Source: Rhabdophis nuchalis
Taxonomy: Eukaryota; Chordata; Lepidosauria; Squamata; Natricidae
Length of the DNA stretch: 64,000 bases
NCBI GenBank assembly: GCA_039707465.1
Contig: CM077648.1
Coordinates: forward strand, 70,575,619-70,639,618
Direction of reading: 5' to 3'
This document shows positions 21,888 through 31,553 of this stretch, piece by piece. The translations under genes were made by a program, and so were the position numbers. Every line of letters starts with the position of its first letter. The first letter of the stretch is position 1. A model generated the notes under the pieces. It searched no databases, had not been told where the DNA came from, and saw only the letters and a program-made list of their open reading frames with translations.

Positions 21888-22261
21888 CAGGTAGTCCTTG
21901 ACTTACAATGGTTCATTTAGTGACCATTCAAAGTTATAATAGCATTGAAAAAAGTGACCTATGACCATTTTTCACATTTATGACCTTTGCAGAATCCCCA
22001 TGGTCATGTGATTTACATTCAGATGCTTGATAGCTGCAATGTCCTGGGATGATGTGATCACCTTGTGCGACCTTCTGACAAGAAAGTCAATGGGGAAGCC
22101 ATATTCACTTAACAACTATATGACTAACTTAACAACTGAAGTGATTCAATTAATAAATGTGACAAGAAAAGTCAAAAATGAGGCAAAACTCATTTAACAA
22201 ATGTCCCATTTAACAACAATAATGTTGGGCTCAATTGTAGTCATAAGTTGAGGATTACCTG
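21888..22261. mobile_element. Tc1/mariner-type MITE
   Basis: Terminal inverted repeats CAGGTAGTCCTTGACTTACAA and CAGGTAATCCTCAACTTATGA (complement of the right end) enclose 374 bp. TA dinucleotides flank both ends (21886-21887 and 22262-22263). No transposase. The right subterminal part holds the ACAATTGAGCCCAACAT module found in other elements of this window. Confidence 0.85.
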
Positions 22262-22263
22262 TA

Positions 22264-23185
22264 TATGCATTTCAAACCCAGAATGTCTAGCTGTAAATGA
22301 AAATTAAGACTTAGGACTTCCAGGGTGGAGTCACACTGATGTGGAGCAGAAGAACAGGGCTGTGTTCTTTCCGCCCAGTTTTTCGTTCCAGGAGGGTTGC
22401 AAAGGCAGAGCTGGGTCTCGGAGGGACCAGCGCCAGAGAGGGGAAGCTCAGAGGATAACAGAGAGAGGTGCAATCCCCTGTTATAGTAGGAGAAACCTCT
22501 CAAATCCGGTGTGGGAGAGACTGGCCTTTATGGCCAGATCCGGAGGCATGACAGCCCTTTAAATGGAGAAGAAAGTGAGAAGAGGGAAACAGCTGAAAGT
22601 ATCGGTGGATTTTGAGGAGTTGGAATGAAGTAGTGGTGTGATTCTCAAAAAGTGTGAACTTATAGCTTGATGGGTGAGTGAGTCTCCAAGGAGGAAAACA
22701 AAATGGCACTTTAGTGGTGGGAGCAGAATCTTAAGAAAACAGGGTTAACATTCAGAGAAGGAATGGAGGAAATGTACTGACAGCTTGAGCATGCTGGAGA
22801 ATTACCACAGGCAGAAGGAACATGAGCTGAGATTGTGGTTAGACTGGGACTAAACATTGTGGACTGCAGAAAAGGAAAGAACAAGTTATAAGAAGCCTCT
22901 GCCTGGGAAGAAGACAGTGGAAATTTGATCTGGCAGGGGAAGCGCTAAATAGATAGAAGGCAACATCCTGGACTTTAAGGGAGGAGAAGCTGATGCAACA
23001 GTAAAAACAAGGAAAAAGAACTTTCTAAGTTTCCGGAAATCTCTGCAATCTAAGTAACCTGGTATAAGTATATAAAATCCTGTATAGATATTATTTACTG
23101 TTAATTTAAAACTAGAATTGGAACTTTACATAGCATACCTTAAAGATCTTCATATTTTATACTCTGTGACATATATATTCTCATA
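22264..23185. other. Unclassified sequence, possibly LINE 5' region
   Basis: No ORF or family is recognised with certainty. The GGACTTCCAGGGTGGAGTC start near 22314 and the purine-rich composition resemble L1 5' regions, but no ORF1 follows. Confidence 0.25.
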
Positions 23186-23595
23186 TATGCTTTCGTAGAT
23201 TTCACGGGTGTAGGTATGCTGGCATTGCTTGCTTCGGGTATTTTCCCGTGTATAAGGCATGGAAATGTTATTGCAACATTTCGACAAGATCTCACTTGTC
23301 ATCGTCGTAGGTCTTGGTGAGCAGAAAGGTTTCCTCCCTGTAGAGGTAAGATATTTGCTTTCGTAGATTTTCACGGATGTAGGTATGCTGGCATTGCTTG
23401 CTTCGGGTATTTTCCCGTGTATAAGGCATGGAAATGTTATTGCAACGTTTCGACAAGATCACACTTGTCATCGTCAGACCAAAGCCTGACGATGACAAAT
23501 GAGATCTTGTCGAAACGTTGCAATAACATTTCCATGCCTTATACACGGGAAAATACCTGAAGCAAGCAATGCCAGCATATACATACCTGTTATTA
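23186..23595. repeat. Penelope-type terminal repeats in tandem and inverted, hammerhead-like
   Basis: A unit containing GGTATGCTGGCATTGCTTGC, TTCGGGTATTTTCCCGTG and TTTCGACAAGATC occurs twice in tandem on the minus orientation (about 23192-23330 and 23356-23484). A third copy is inverted at 23486-23578. Each unit holds CTGACGATGACAA or CGACGATGACAA, then an 8-9 nt loop, then TTGTCGAAA: a stem of GACAA/TTGTC between a CUGANGA box and a GAAA box. This arrangement matches the core of the hammerhead ribozymes known in Penelope-like terminal repeats, except that C replaces the conserved U in CUGAUGA. Confidence 0.6.
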
Positions 23596-23832
23596 TTAGG
23601 CCCCAATTAAGGGAGGAGACATACTGTTTCCCTTACTGCCTATCGGCTCATCACTAGAGACCATCCAGACAGCAAGCCAAGAATTACGTTGTATAATATT
23701 TTTAGATATGTGTGTTAGTTTTATGAGCTGATCAATAAATTAAATTAGAGAGAGACCAGATGGATCTATTTCGAGCTTATTAGCTCTCATCAGCTGGCCA
23801 TACCCCTTACTGGGATTCGAACCTGTAAACAA
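23596..23832 (-). mobile_element. SINE-like module with pol III B-box
   Basis: Read on the minus strand, the module starts with CAGGTTCGAATCCCAGTA, containing a perfect B-box GGTTCGAATCC. It continues AAGGGGTATGGCCAGCTGAT and ends at GGCCCCAATTAAGGGAGG read in reverse. The same tail occurs at 808-960. Probably a tRNA-derived SINE whose A-box half is lost, or a shared 3' tail. Confidence 0.45.
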
Positions 23833-24552
23833 TTGCAAAGTTTTTTGGGATTTGCCAATTTTTACCGCCAGTTTATCCCGTCATTTGCGAGTATTGCTCT
23901 GCCTATCACGAACCTGTTAAAGACGAAGGGTGATGACAAGCCGCGGCCGAGTAAACCTTTGAACTGGACTATGGAATGCCAGGCAGCTTTCAAAAAACTT
24001 AAATGTCTATTTGCTGCAGAACCAATTTTAAAGCACCCTGACATAGAAACACCTTTCATCGTCCAAGCCGATGCCAGTAATGTAGCTGTTGGCATGGTTT
24101 TATTGCAATACAACTCTGACGGGGATTTGCAATCCTGCGCTTACACCTCTCGTAAACTCTCCGACACTGAAAGAAAATGGGCTGTTTGGAAAAAGGAAGC
24201 ATTTGCTGTGCATTGGGCACTTATGACCTGGCGCCATTTTTTGGAGGGGGTGATTCACCCATTTGAATTATGGACTGATCATAAGAATTTGGAAGCCTTG
24301 CAAATGCCCCACAAGCTCTCTCCAAAGCAGGTCCGTTGGTCTCAACACTTCAGTCATTTTAATTTTACCCTCAAGTATATTCCGGGAGGGAAGAACTTTA
24401 TGGCTTTGTCGTGGCTTCCCCAATATAATAGCTCAAAGTTGACTGCCGTACACCCCGTAATTCCTGTGTGTAACCTGGCTGCTCCTGTTGTAACTAGGAG
24501 CCATTCGATACTACAGGCTGAGACCCCCCCCCCCCCCCGAATTGGTTTCTAA
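23833..24552 (+). pseudogene. Gypsy reverse transcriptase/RNase H fragment
   Basis: Open for 239 codons on the plus strand. It covers the end of the Gypsy RT thumb (MQSFLGFANFYRQFIPSFA), the connection (MECQAAFKKLK, PILKHPD) and the RNase H domain. The RNase H part shows VQADASNVAVGMVLLQ with the first catalytic D, then YTSRKLSDTERKW, KEAFAVHWAL with the catalytic E, ELWTDHKNLEAL with the second D, and RWSQHFSHFNFTLKYIPG. It ends ALSWLPQYNS, where most relatives have ADALSRLP, so the last catalytic D appears replaced. It is truncated on both sides and stops in a C-run at 24523-24538. Confidence 0.9.
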
Positions 24553-24559
24553 GATTATG

Positions 24560-24829
24560 GAAGAACTTCAATCTGATGAATGGTTTGAAAGAAAGAGAAA
24601 GAGAAAGAAAGAAAGAATTTATGACCACAATTGAGCCTAAAAGTTTGGTTGCTAACCAAGACCATTGTTAAGTGAGTTTCACATTTTCCAAGTTGGCCAC
24701 GCCCACCCAGTCACATGACTGCTGAGCCACTCCCACAAAACAGGTCACACCTTCCGGCTCTCAAAAGAAATTTCAATCATGGTATTATTGATATTTGGCT
24801 CTGTTGACTAATGAGTTTGCCCACCACTG
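24560..24829. mobile_element. hAT-type MITE right end
   Basis: Ends GAGTTTGCCCACCACTG, the inverted counterpart of CAGTGGTGGGCAAACTTATT at 27154. Inside are the ACCACAATTGAGCCTAAAAG module and GGCCACGCCCACCCAGTCAC, both shared with the hAT tail at 63630-63760. Preceded by a GAAA-rich run (24585-24620). Confidence 0.65.
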
Positions 24830-24864
24830 GTATAGGTAATTGTTTCACAACAACCTGTTATTAT

Positions 24865-25209
24865 TAGGCCCCAATTAAGGGAGGAGACCCAATAAGGGGA
24901 ACTGGCTTGGCTTAAGTGCTAGGTAGGTAGGTTGAGGGATAAAGAGAGAAGGAGAGCTACAGTAGGTAGGTAGGTATAGAGAGGGAGAGGGAGAAGTACG
25001 GTAGGTAGGTAGGTAGGTAGGTAGGTAGGTAGGTAGGTAGGTAGGTAGGTAGGTAGAGGGATATATATAGAGAGGGAGAAATACAGTAGGTAGTAGGTAA
25101 GTGGGTAGGTAGGTAGGTAGGTAGGTAGGCAGGCAGGCAGAGGGATAGAGAGAGAGGGAGAAATACAGTAGGTAGGTAGGTAGGTAGGTAGGTAGGTAGG
25201 TAGGTAGGT

Positions 25210-25243
<34 letters not shown>

Positions 25244-25557
25244 AGGGATAGATAGGGAGAGGGAGAAATACTGTAGGTAGATGGGTAGGTAGAGGGATAG
25301 AGAGGGAGAGGGAGAAATACAGTAGGTAGGTAGGTAGGTAGGTAGGTAGGTAGAGGGATAGAGAGAGAGGGAGAAGTACAGTAGGTAGGTAGGTAGGTAG
25401 GTAGGTAGGTAGGTAGGTAGGTAGGTAGGTAGAGGGATAGAGAGGGAGAGGGAGAAATACAGTAGGTAGGTAGGTAGAGGGATAGAGGGAGAAATATAGT
25501 AGGTAGGTAGGTTTAACCAGACTGGGCCACAGCAACGCATAGCCGGGTACAGCTAGT
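24865..25557 (+). mobile_element. Helitron-like element 1, TAGG-expanded, 5' end not found
   Basis: Ends GGGCCACAGCAACGCATAGC then CGGGTACAGCTAGT. This is a short imperfect hairpin followed by CTAGT, the Helitron 3' signature (CTRRT). The body is about 600 bp of (GTAG)n blocks separated by GAGAGGGAGAAATACAGTAG. The 5' TC end is missing, and the left side abuts the GGCCCCAATTAAGGG module. Confidence 0.6.
24900..25512. repeat. (TAGG)n microsatellite with periodic GAGAGGGAGAAATACAG spacers
   Basis: At least eight TAGG arrays separated by near-identical spacers, a higher-order tandem structure. The long ORFs on the minus strand (LPTYLPTYLPTY repeats) are artefacts of the repeat. Confidence 0.95.
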
Positions 25558-25920
25558 ATTGAAATAAATTTAGAAAATGGTTTGAATAAATAATTAAGAA
25601 GCAAATAGACATAAAACCAGAATTATTTTTATTGGGAATATTTACAGGGAAGTATGATAAAAAAACAGTATCTAATTTTACATATCACAATGGCAACGAG
25701 AATTTTGTATGCGCAAAAATGGAAGAATAATATCATTCCATCAGAGGAAGAGGTGATAAGGAAAGTCTTCGAGTGTGCAGAGATGGATAGACTCACAAAA
25801 GAGATCAAAGATAAAGGAGAAACAGATTATTATATGGTATGGAATAAATGGTATAAATGGTTAGAGGACAGGTGAAAAGCTTAAGGAAAGATTAAATGAA
25901 GAAGACATAGGTGTTAGAAA
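25558..25920 (+). pseudogene. L1 ORF2 C-terminal fragment
   Basis: Encodes the end of L1 ORF2p: ITMATRILYAQKWKNN, PSEEEVIRKVFECAEMDRL, then GETDYYMVWNKWYKWLEDR and a stop. The ..RILYAQKWK..P..EEW..K..E.AEMDRLT and W.KWY.WLE pattern is the C-terminus of vertebrate L1 ORF2. The upstream part (25560-25655) is in another frame. Interrupted 3' by Helitron-like element 2. Confidence 0.8.
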
Positions 25921-26483
25921 TCTATATAAATAAAAATGTAACTATGAGTTTGTTCAAAACCGCTAATCTCCAAAAGTACTGCACCGATTGCTTCCAAATT
26001 TTCACACAATGTTCCTTTCAAATACAGCACCAATGATATATATATAGATTGTATAGATGTCACACATGTGCCAGGTACATGCAGCGGAAATGTAAAAAAT
26101 TGTTTAAAAGGTAGGTAGATGGATAGAGAGAGAGCAGTGGGCCACAGATATTATGTCATCCTTCATGACATAAAATACTGAGGGAGAAATACAGTAGGTA
26201 GGTAGGTAGGTGGATAGAGAGAGGGAGAAATACAGTAGGTAGGTAGGTAGGTAGGTAGGTAGGTAGGTAGGTAGGTAGAGGGATAGAGAGAGAGGGAGAA
26301 ATACAGTAGGTAGCTAGGTAGCTAGGTAGAGGGAGAGAGGAAGAAATACAGTAGGTAGGTATGTTGGGGGTTATACGGTGGTTGTGTGTACGTGTTTTTG
26401 TGTGCAAGTATAGATCTACACACAGATTGGTTGGCCATTTAACCAGATTGGGCCACAGCAACGCATGGCCAGGAATGGCTAGT
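25921..26483 (+). mobile_element. Helitron-like element 2, both ends present (non-autonomous)
   Basis: Begins TCTATATAAATAAAAATGTA immediately after an A, the 5' TC terminus of many animal Helitrons. CAAAACCGCTAATCTCCAAA and GCACCGATTGCTTCCAAATT follow. It ends GGGCCACAGCAACGCATGGC, CAGGAATGGCTAGT, with hairpin GGCCA..TGGCC and CTAGT. Length 563 bp, no Rep/helicase. The 3' flanking base is G instead of the expected T. It contains a second TAGG array (26190-26280) and sits within an L1 3' region. Confidence 0.7.
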
Positions 26484-26720
26484 GTGTAATAAATATGTAT
26501 AAATGGAAATGACATACAGCGAATAACTAACTCAAGAAATGAATATATATGTATGAATAAAAACTCTGGAATTATATGTATAGACAATGACATATTGGAG
26601 TAGGGGGGAATGCACATATAATGGATATATACTGATATGGAAATGTTGTATAGAAGGAAACTGTAAAAGTTTTTTTTTTCTTTTAAAAAAGTATGTAATA
26701 ATTTTTTAAAAAAACAAATC
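26484..26720 (+). mobile_element. L1 3' untranslated region (continuation)
   Basis: AT-rich sequence ending AAAGTTTTTTTTTTCTTTTAAAAAAG, consistent with the L1 tail that continues from 25920 after removal of the Helitron-like insert. No coding content. Confidence 0.45.
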
Positions 26721-26936
26721 TATATGTCTGTATTCTTTGAAATGTTTTGAATTCCTTTTTAAGCCGAGAATATTTACATTGCAACATTTAGACAAAATAT
26801 ATTGCAATTCACAAAGATATCAGCATTTTTCCTAGAGTTTTATGCTAAGTATACTGAAATCATATGCTGATTATTGGAGACACATAGGCACTGTTGCTTA
26901 AAAAAACTGTAAAAAAGAAAAGGGCTTCCCTTAACA

Positions 26937-27153
26937 CAGGGGTCCCCAACCTTTTTTGCACCAGGGACCGGTTTCATTTTAAAGAAAATTCTGCGGACCG
27001 GCTGGCCTAGAGGAGGAGGGGGGAGGGGGAACATGTGCACATGGGGGGGGGGAGTCGGCTCACTTGGCCCTCTAGGGCCTCCAATGGCGCGAACGGCCGC
27101 GCCTGCGCATGTGCACGCGGGGCGGGGGAGTCGGCTCACTTGGCCCTCTAGGG
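26937..27153 (+). mobile_element. hAT-type element fragment (CAGGGGTCCCCAACC end)
   Basis: Starts CAGGGGTCCCCAACCTTTTT then GCACCAGGGACCGG, a well-known hAT (Charlie-type) terminus of vertebrates. A block GAGTCGGCTCACTTGGCCCT appears twice, 76 bp apart (27052 and 27128). The right end is not present before the next element starts. Confidence 0.65.
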
Positions 27154-27800
27154 CAGTGGTGGGCAAACTTATTAGTCAATAGAGCCAAATATCAGCAGTA
27201 CCACTACTGAAATTTCTTTGCAGAGCCAAAAGGTGTGGCCTATTTTGTGGGAGTGGCTGAGTGTTCATGTGACCCGGTGGGCATGGCCAACTTGGAAAAT
27301 GAGGTGTGTCTGTCATTCTCTCCCTCCCCTCCCCCCAGGGAAGCAGCAGAGGGACTGGCATGTTGGCTGGGGAGGTTACGGCTGCCTCATCCCGCAGCGA
27401 GCGAGCGGGCGGGCGGAGGACCCGAGCCTAGGGCTACCTTAAGCGCTGCCGAGGCCGTCCGGGCGCCACACGGGACTGGAAGGAAGGTGGGCATGCGGCA
27501 CCCGGATGGCCTTGGCGGCGCTTAAGGTAAACGCAGCTCGGGTCCTCCGCCCGCCCGCTCGCTGTGGGATGAGGCAGCCGTAACCTCCTCAGCTGACATG
27601 CCGGCCCCTCTGGGTAGCCCCGGAAAGTGCGCCGTGGTGGCCGTCAGAAGGAGCTGGTGGAGGTGCGCTCGGCCATCCTCTGCCCAGGGGGCTGTTCCCT
27701 CCTCCTCCTCTCCAGCCCTGCGGCCCGGTTCCTATCAAGCGGTTCCTATCAAGACCGGGGGTTGCCTTAACAGCCATGTCAATAATTCTTCCCACTTTGA
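27154..27800 (+). mobile_element. hAT-type MITE with GC-rich hairpin
   Basis: Starts CAGTGGTGGGCAAACTTATT. A large inverted repeat lies inside (27374-27588), and its CpG-rich sequence resembles a CpG island. The right terminus is not clear. Confidence 0.55.
27374..27588. repeat. GC-rich inverted repeat, about 100 bp arms
   Basis: GAGGTTACGGCTGCCTCATC with GAGCGGGCGGGCGGAGGACC on the left pairs with GGTCCTCCGCCCGCCCGCTC and GATGAGGCAGCCGTAACCTC on the right; the centre is near 27482. Confidence 0.85.
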
Positions 27801-28570
27801 AAGTTCGAGTTGATTTAACACTGGCAGATACCCAAGCAAGTCTAAATTATTTTCTTGTTCTTGTTAGCTGAGTTTATACAGTATTAATAGCTGAATGTGT
27901 GCTACATTGAATCTTACAATGAGGTCTGTTGTTCAGCTAGATGGAAATGTTTATTCAGGTAAATGTTTTAAGTGCTTTTTAAGCCTCCGTACTATATCTT
28001 AGATATCTCTTTCTTTATTCATATATTCAGATACTCAGAATTTGTAATTCATTTATAGCACCAAGATTAGATGCTATTAAGTTCTGTGTACCAGACTGTA
28101 ATGACTATTTCATCTGAAGGCAGTGTGACTGCAGAGGATAGAAGCTTCCAGCACTGTTTCAGCCAAGTATATCTGAATGCAAGGAATCTGTAATACCTTT
28201 TTCCATTGATGCCTTCATGGGTATTCCAATTCTTGTTTTTACACCAGTTAATTTTATTTAGCTTATTTCCTGACATATTCTTTGACTGCTCTTCTCCAGA
28301 ATCCAAAAATGTCCAATAATTGCATCGCTCTAAACTTAATATTTCTCTTTGAAATGCAGGGTATTAGCATCATTCATGATCGGTCTGTAGAGTTGCCTAC
28401 TGCTTAAGGAATTAGGAACTGCCTAGAGGTCAAGTAGAAAAAGCCTCTAATTTGTAGCCTTGAGGGTTTTTTCTACCCAACGCTGGAGTTAGGGGGTTCA
28501 GGTTCATGAAATTATGTTCATTAATGTGCACGTGGTAATAGATACCTCCCTGTAAACATTCTCTCATTTC
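27801..28570. other. No recognised feature
   Basis: Moderately AT-rich sequence with no repeat family or ORF of note; probably intronic or upstream DNA. Confidence 0.35.
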
Positions 28571-29640
28571 TGCTCTCTTAAATGCCCTCAGTTCCAGAAA
28601 ATACTTGCCAGACTTTGGAGCAAAGAAACCTCGGTTCTTCTCTCTTAAGACGCGGTCCTTGGGAGATTGCCTGTTTTTCATGTCTGGAGCCGAAAATAGA
28701 GATATTTCCTTCCGTTTTGACTTCAAAGTGGTTACCCGCCCCATTCCACTGCATATTTAAAGGTAGCCGCCTAAGAAAGGCTCTCAAGAAAGTGGCAGAC
28801 ATAGAAGTGTTAGAAAGGCTGGAGGGAGGGGGGAGTTCGACTCGGCTCCTATTCTTTCAAGGGCCGCAATGGCTGCAGGAAGGTACGAACTTTTCTCTTG
28901 ACCTTTCCTTGCGTTCCCTTCCTAAAGCGAATGCTCGAGAGGCGTGTGATGAACGTGCCGCTTTTGGGCCGTCCCTTCATTTTAATCTGAAGCAGCACTG
29001 AAGAGGCAGAGAAGTTAGTATGAAAGGTGGCGGAAGTTAGTATGGAAGGTTCAGAAGGTCCATGCCGGGGAGGAGCAGAATGGCTGGCCATTGTGCTTGT
29101 AAAAGGAAACACCGTTGAGTTATGTGAGAGAGGCATGCGCCTCTCTCACAGGCGCGCGCCTCTCTCACAGGCGCACGCCTCTCTAGTGCCCCCAGGGGGG
29201 CTGCGGAGAGCTGAGCTCTCTGAGGCGGACTGTACGCAGGAGCGGGAAGTGAGTCCTTGGGTAAAAGTCGTGCGCGAGGCTGATTGAGCTCAGGAGCAAG
29301 TGCTGCGCCTCTCTCATGGGAAGGCGGAGTCGTGGCTGCCGTGGACTAGAGCCTTTGCAGAAGCCAGGTAAAGCAAAAAGGCGATGGCGGCGGTGAGGTG
29401 GGGGAATATGTTTTATTTTTCCCCCTGGTTGAGCTGGAATATAACCCTGAAGGCGTGAGAGAGCTGCCTTACCTCCCCCCCAAGGAAGTTTGGCCATCCT
29501 CCCTGGAGCTGAAATGCTTTTATCTATTGTACAAGTCAGGGCCGGGAGCTGGAGGGGAAGACTTTACCCTCGAAAGTGCCAGTTATCCTAAGAAAACTAG
29601 AGTTATGTGCGAGTTTTGGATAGAAGAAAAATTTATATCA
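28571..29640 (+). other. CpG-containing unique region, possible non-coding exon
   Basis: GC content rises here without a recognised transposon. A GCATATTTAAAGG box lies near 28750. Three tandem copies of about 20 bp (GCGCGCCTCTCTCACAG) lie at 29137-29185. A consensus splice donor, CCAG|GTAAAG, occurs at 29367/29368. The segment could be an upstream exon or promoter of PRICKLE1, 18 kb before its first coding exon, or simply old repeat DNA. Confidence 0.2.
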
Positions 29641-29740
29641 AACCATCTCTCTCACAGAGAGGATCGGGGCGGCATACAAATAAAATATTAAAACGTAAAA
29701 ACAGTTTAAAACTTTAAGAAAGAGACAAGGATGATTGCAA
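29641..29740 (+). mobile_element. Short LINE/SINE 3' tail
   Basis: CTCACAGAGAGGATCGGGGC then GGCATACAAATAAAATATTA is the 3' tail type of the reptile LINE/SINE families seen elsewhere here (GGGCGG..TATAAAT). Severely truncated. Confidence 0.45.
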
Positions 29741-30398
29741 ATCAATGCAGGGGAGAGCGTTCAGGGGACTAACTAAATGTAAGTAACGTATGGAATGGTA
29801 GTGTAAGTAATGTATGGAAGCCATTCATTTTTGCTTCTCAATTCCAAATCATTCTGAGATCAAGTGATAGCGTAAAATTTGTTCTGTGTATACTTGCCAG
29901 AGTGGGCAACCCTCTAATAAGAGATGGATCATGTTTTTTGGTAGGGTAGAAGTGGGTGGGGGGCAGATAGACAACTTCCTGATGTTCCCTTCCTCAGAAT
30001 GCTGTGAACTCTGGGCTTCATAGTTTCAGCTGCTGCTGCTGCTGCTGCTGTGTTGGATTGAGGTGCATTTCCCTTGCTCTTATAGACATGGCAGATGGAA
30101 ATCTTTAATTCAGCAAACCTGCCTACTGGTGAGTGCTACTTATCAGGCTCTGGGGCTTTGAACCAACGTGCTGTAAACTTCTCCCTGTCTTAAGTTATTT
30201 AAATGTCTTCTAAAAATATTTTTAAGAAAAAAAATCAGGTTTTGGAAGGAGAATCCTTGAGTTAGAAAATACTACATTTACATTTCTGTAGAATGTAACT
30301 AAAGGACATTGCATTGTTTTGTTTTTTGAGGACTGGGGTCTTCTAAAATTTATAGTAGCATATCTTTCTTTTAGAATTGAACTATTGGCATAGTTTCT
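29741..30398. other. No recognised feature; short (CTG)7
   Basis: Only a CTG microsatellite at about 30030-30052 stands out. Confidence 0.35.
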
Positions 30399-30657
30399 AA
30401 ACTGGCATACTTTTTTTTTTTTTGACAAAAGACTTTTATTGGTTTTACAAATTATAGTAGGGGAAAGGGTGTAGAGGGTATATTGTATACATTTTAGAGC
30501 TTCCATGTCAGAAATGGTGGTTACATCCGGGTCCTCATACATCATATTGTTAAGTGAATAGTGGCAAGAGATAGATATATATCACATTTTAAAATTCATA
30601 CATTCAATCTTTTTTGCAATAACATCCGTTTCAGGAATTACAGTAATTCAAAATTAA

Positions 30658-31268
30658 TTATTTTTGAGATCTGAGTCTCTTTGCTATTATATCTTCTTCC
30701 TCCCTCCCCCCAGTGGGCAGCGCCGTGGCTTCTCCCATTCCTTCTTCTTCATCTCCCAGGATTGAGGAGTGTTTTTTAAGAAAGGCCTCCGCCTCTTCTG
30801 TTGTTTTAATTCTAATCCTGCCTCCATCCCAGAATACCAACATTCCTTCAGGCATTAACCATTTGAACCAGATTCCATTTTTATATAATTTTTTTGACAA
30901 GAAGGAATATTTCCTTCTCGCTTCTCTAATTTTTTTGGGAATCTGCTTCAATATGAAAATGTCTTTTTGTTCATACTTCAAAGGCCTCTCCCGTTGCACC
31001 CTCAGTATCTCGTCCCTTGTGGACCTTCTTAAAAATTTAATATGAATCTCTCTGGGTACTAGCATATGCAGAGTTAATTCTGTAAATTAAATCTATCTCC
31101 CCCCAAAGGTATTCTTTATTTTTTTTAATATAATCTGCTAAAATCTCACTCATCAAATCTCTAAGATTTTCCCCTTCTCTCTCAGGGATGTTCTGAAACC
31201 TAAGGAAGAAAGACATTCTTTCAAATTCAAACTTAGACATATGTCTAGAAAATTCTGCTGATTCTTTT
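30658..31268 (-). pseudogene. L1 ORF1 C-terminal half, copy C
   Basis: Encodes the RRM-like core (MSKFEFERMSFFLRFQNIPE, NLRDLMSEILADYIKKN, DLIYRINSAYA) and, after a small deletion at about 31055, the C-terminal domain (VPREIHIKFLRRS, KQIPKKIREARRKYSFLSKK, MLVFWDGGRIRIKT), ending KRLRSQK. The deletion removes the short RIN.V junction. It continues the N-terminal half at 33366-33662. Confidence 0.85.
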
Positions 31269-31553
31269 TTTTTCTTTTGAAAAAGTTTTATTGGTTTTAA
31301 CAATTTATGTTAGGAAAAGGGGTAAATAAGGTAATGAATAATATTTGGAGCTTCCACATCGGATCTGATGACCGCCTCCGAGTCTTCATACATATTCAAT
31401 TAAAAAGAAATTATCAAGGGGAAGGGGTACATACATTTTAAAATCATAAGTTTTCATATTATTTTATACATTCAATTACTTTGTACTATTGACGTCCGTA
31501 CAGGAATTACTAAAAAAAAATAACAAATTATTTTTGCGATCTGAGCCTCTTTG

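Noticed and set aside
23805..23832. Possible tRNA gene (B-box GGTTCGAATCCC on the minus strand)
   Set aside because: No cloverleaf can be drawn: no A-box, anticodon arm or acceptor stem at the proper distance. Better explained as a SINE relic.
24875..25604. ORFs with LPTYLPTY repeats (215-221 codons)
   Set aside because: Pure products of the TAGG microsatellite in a Helitron-like repeat.
24900..26380. CRISPR-like alternation of repeats and spacers
   Set aside because: Vertebrate genomic context; units are TAGG microsatellite blocks with near-identical, not unique, spacers.
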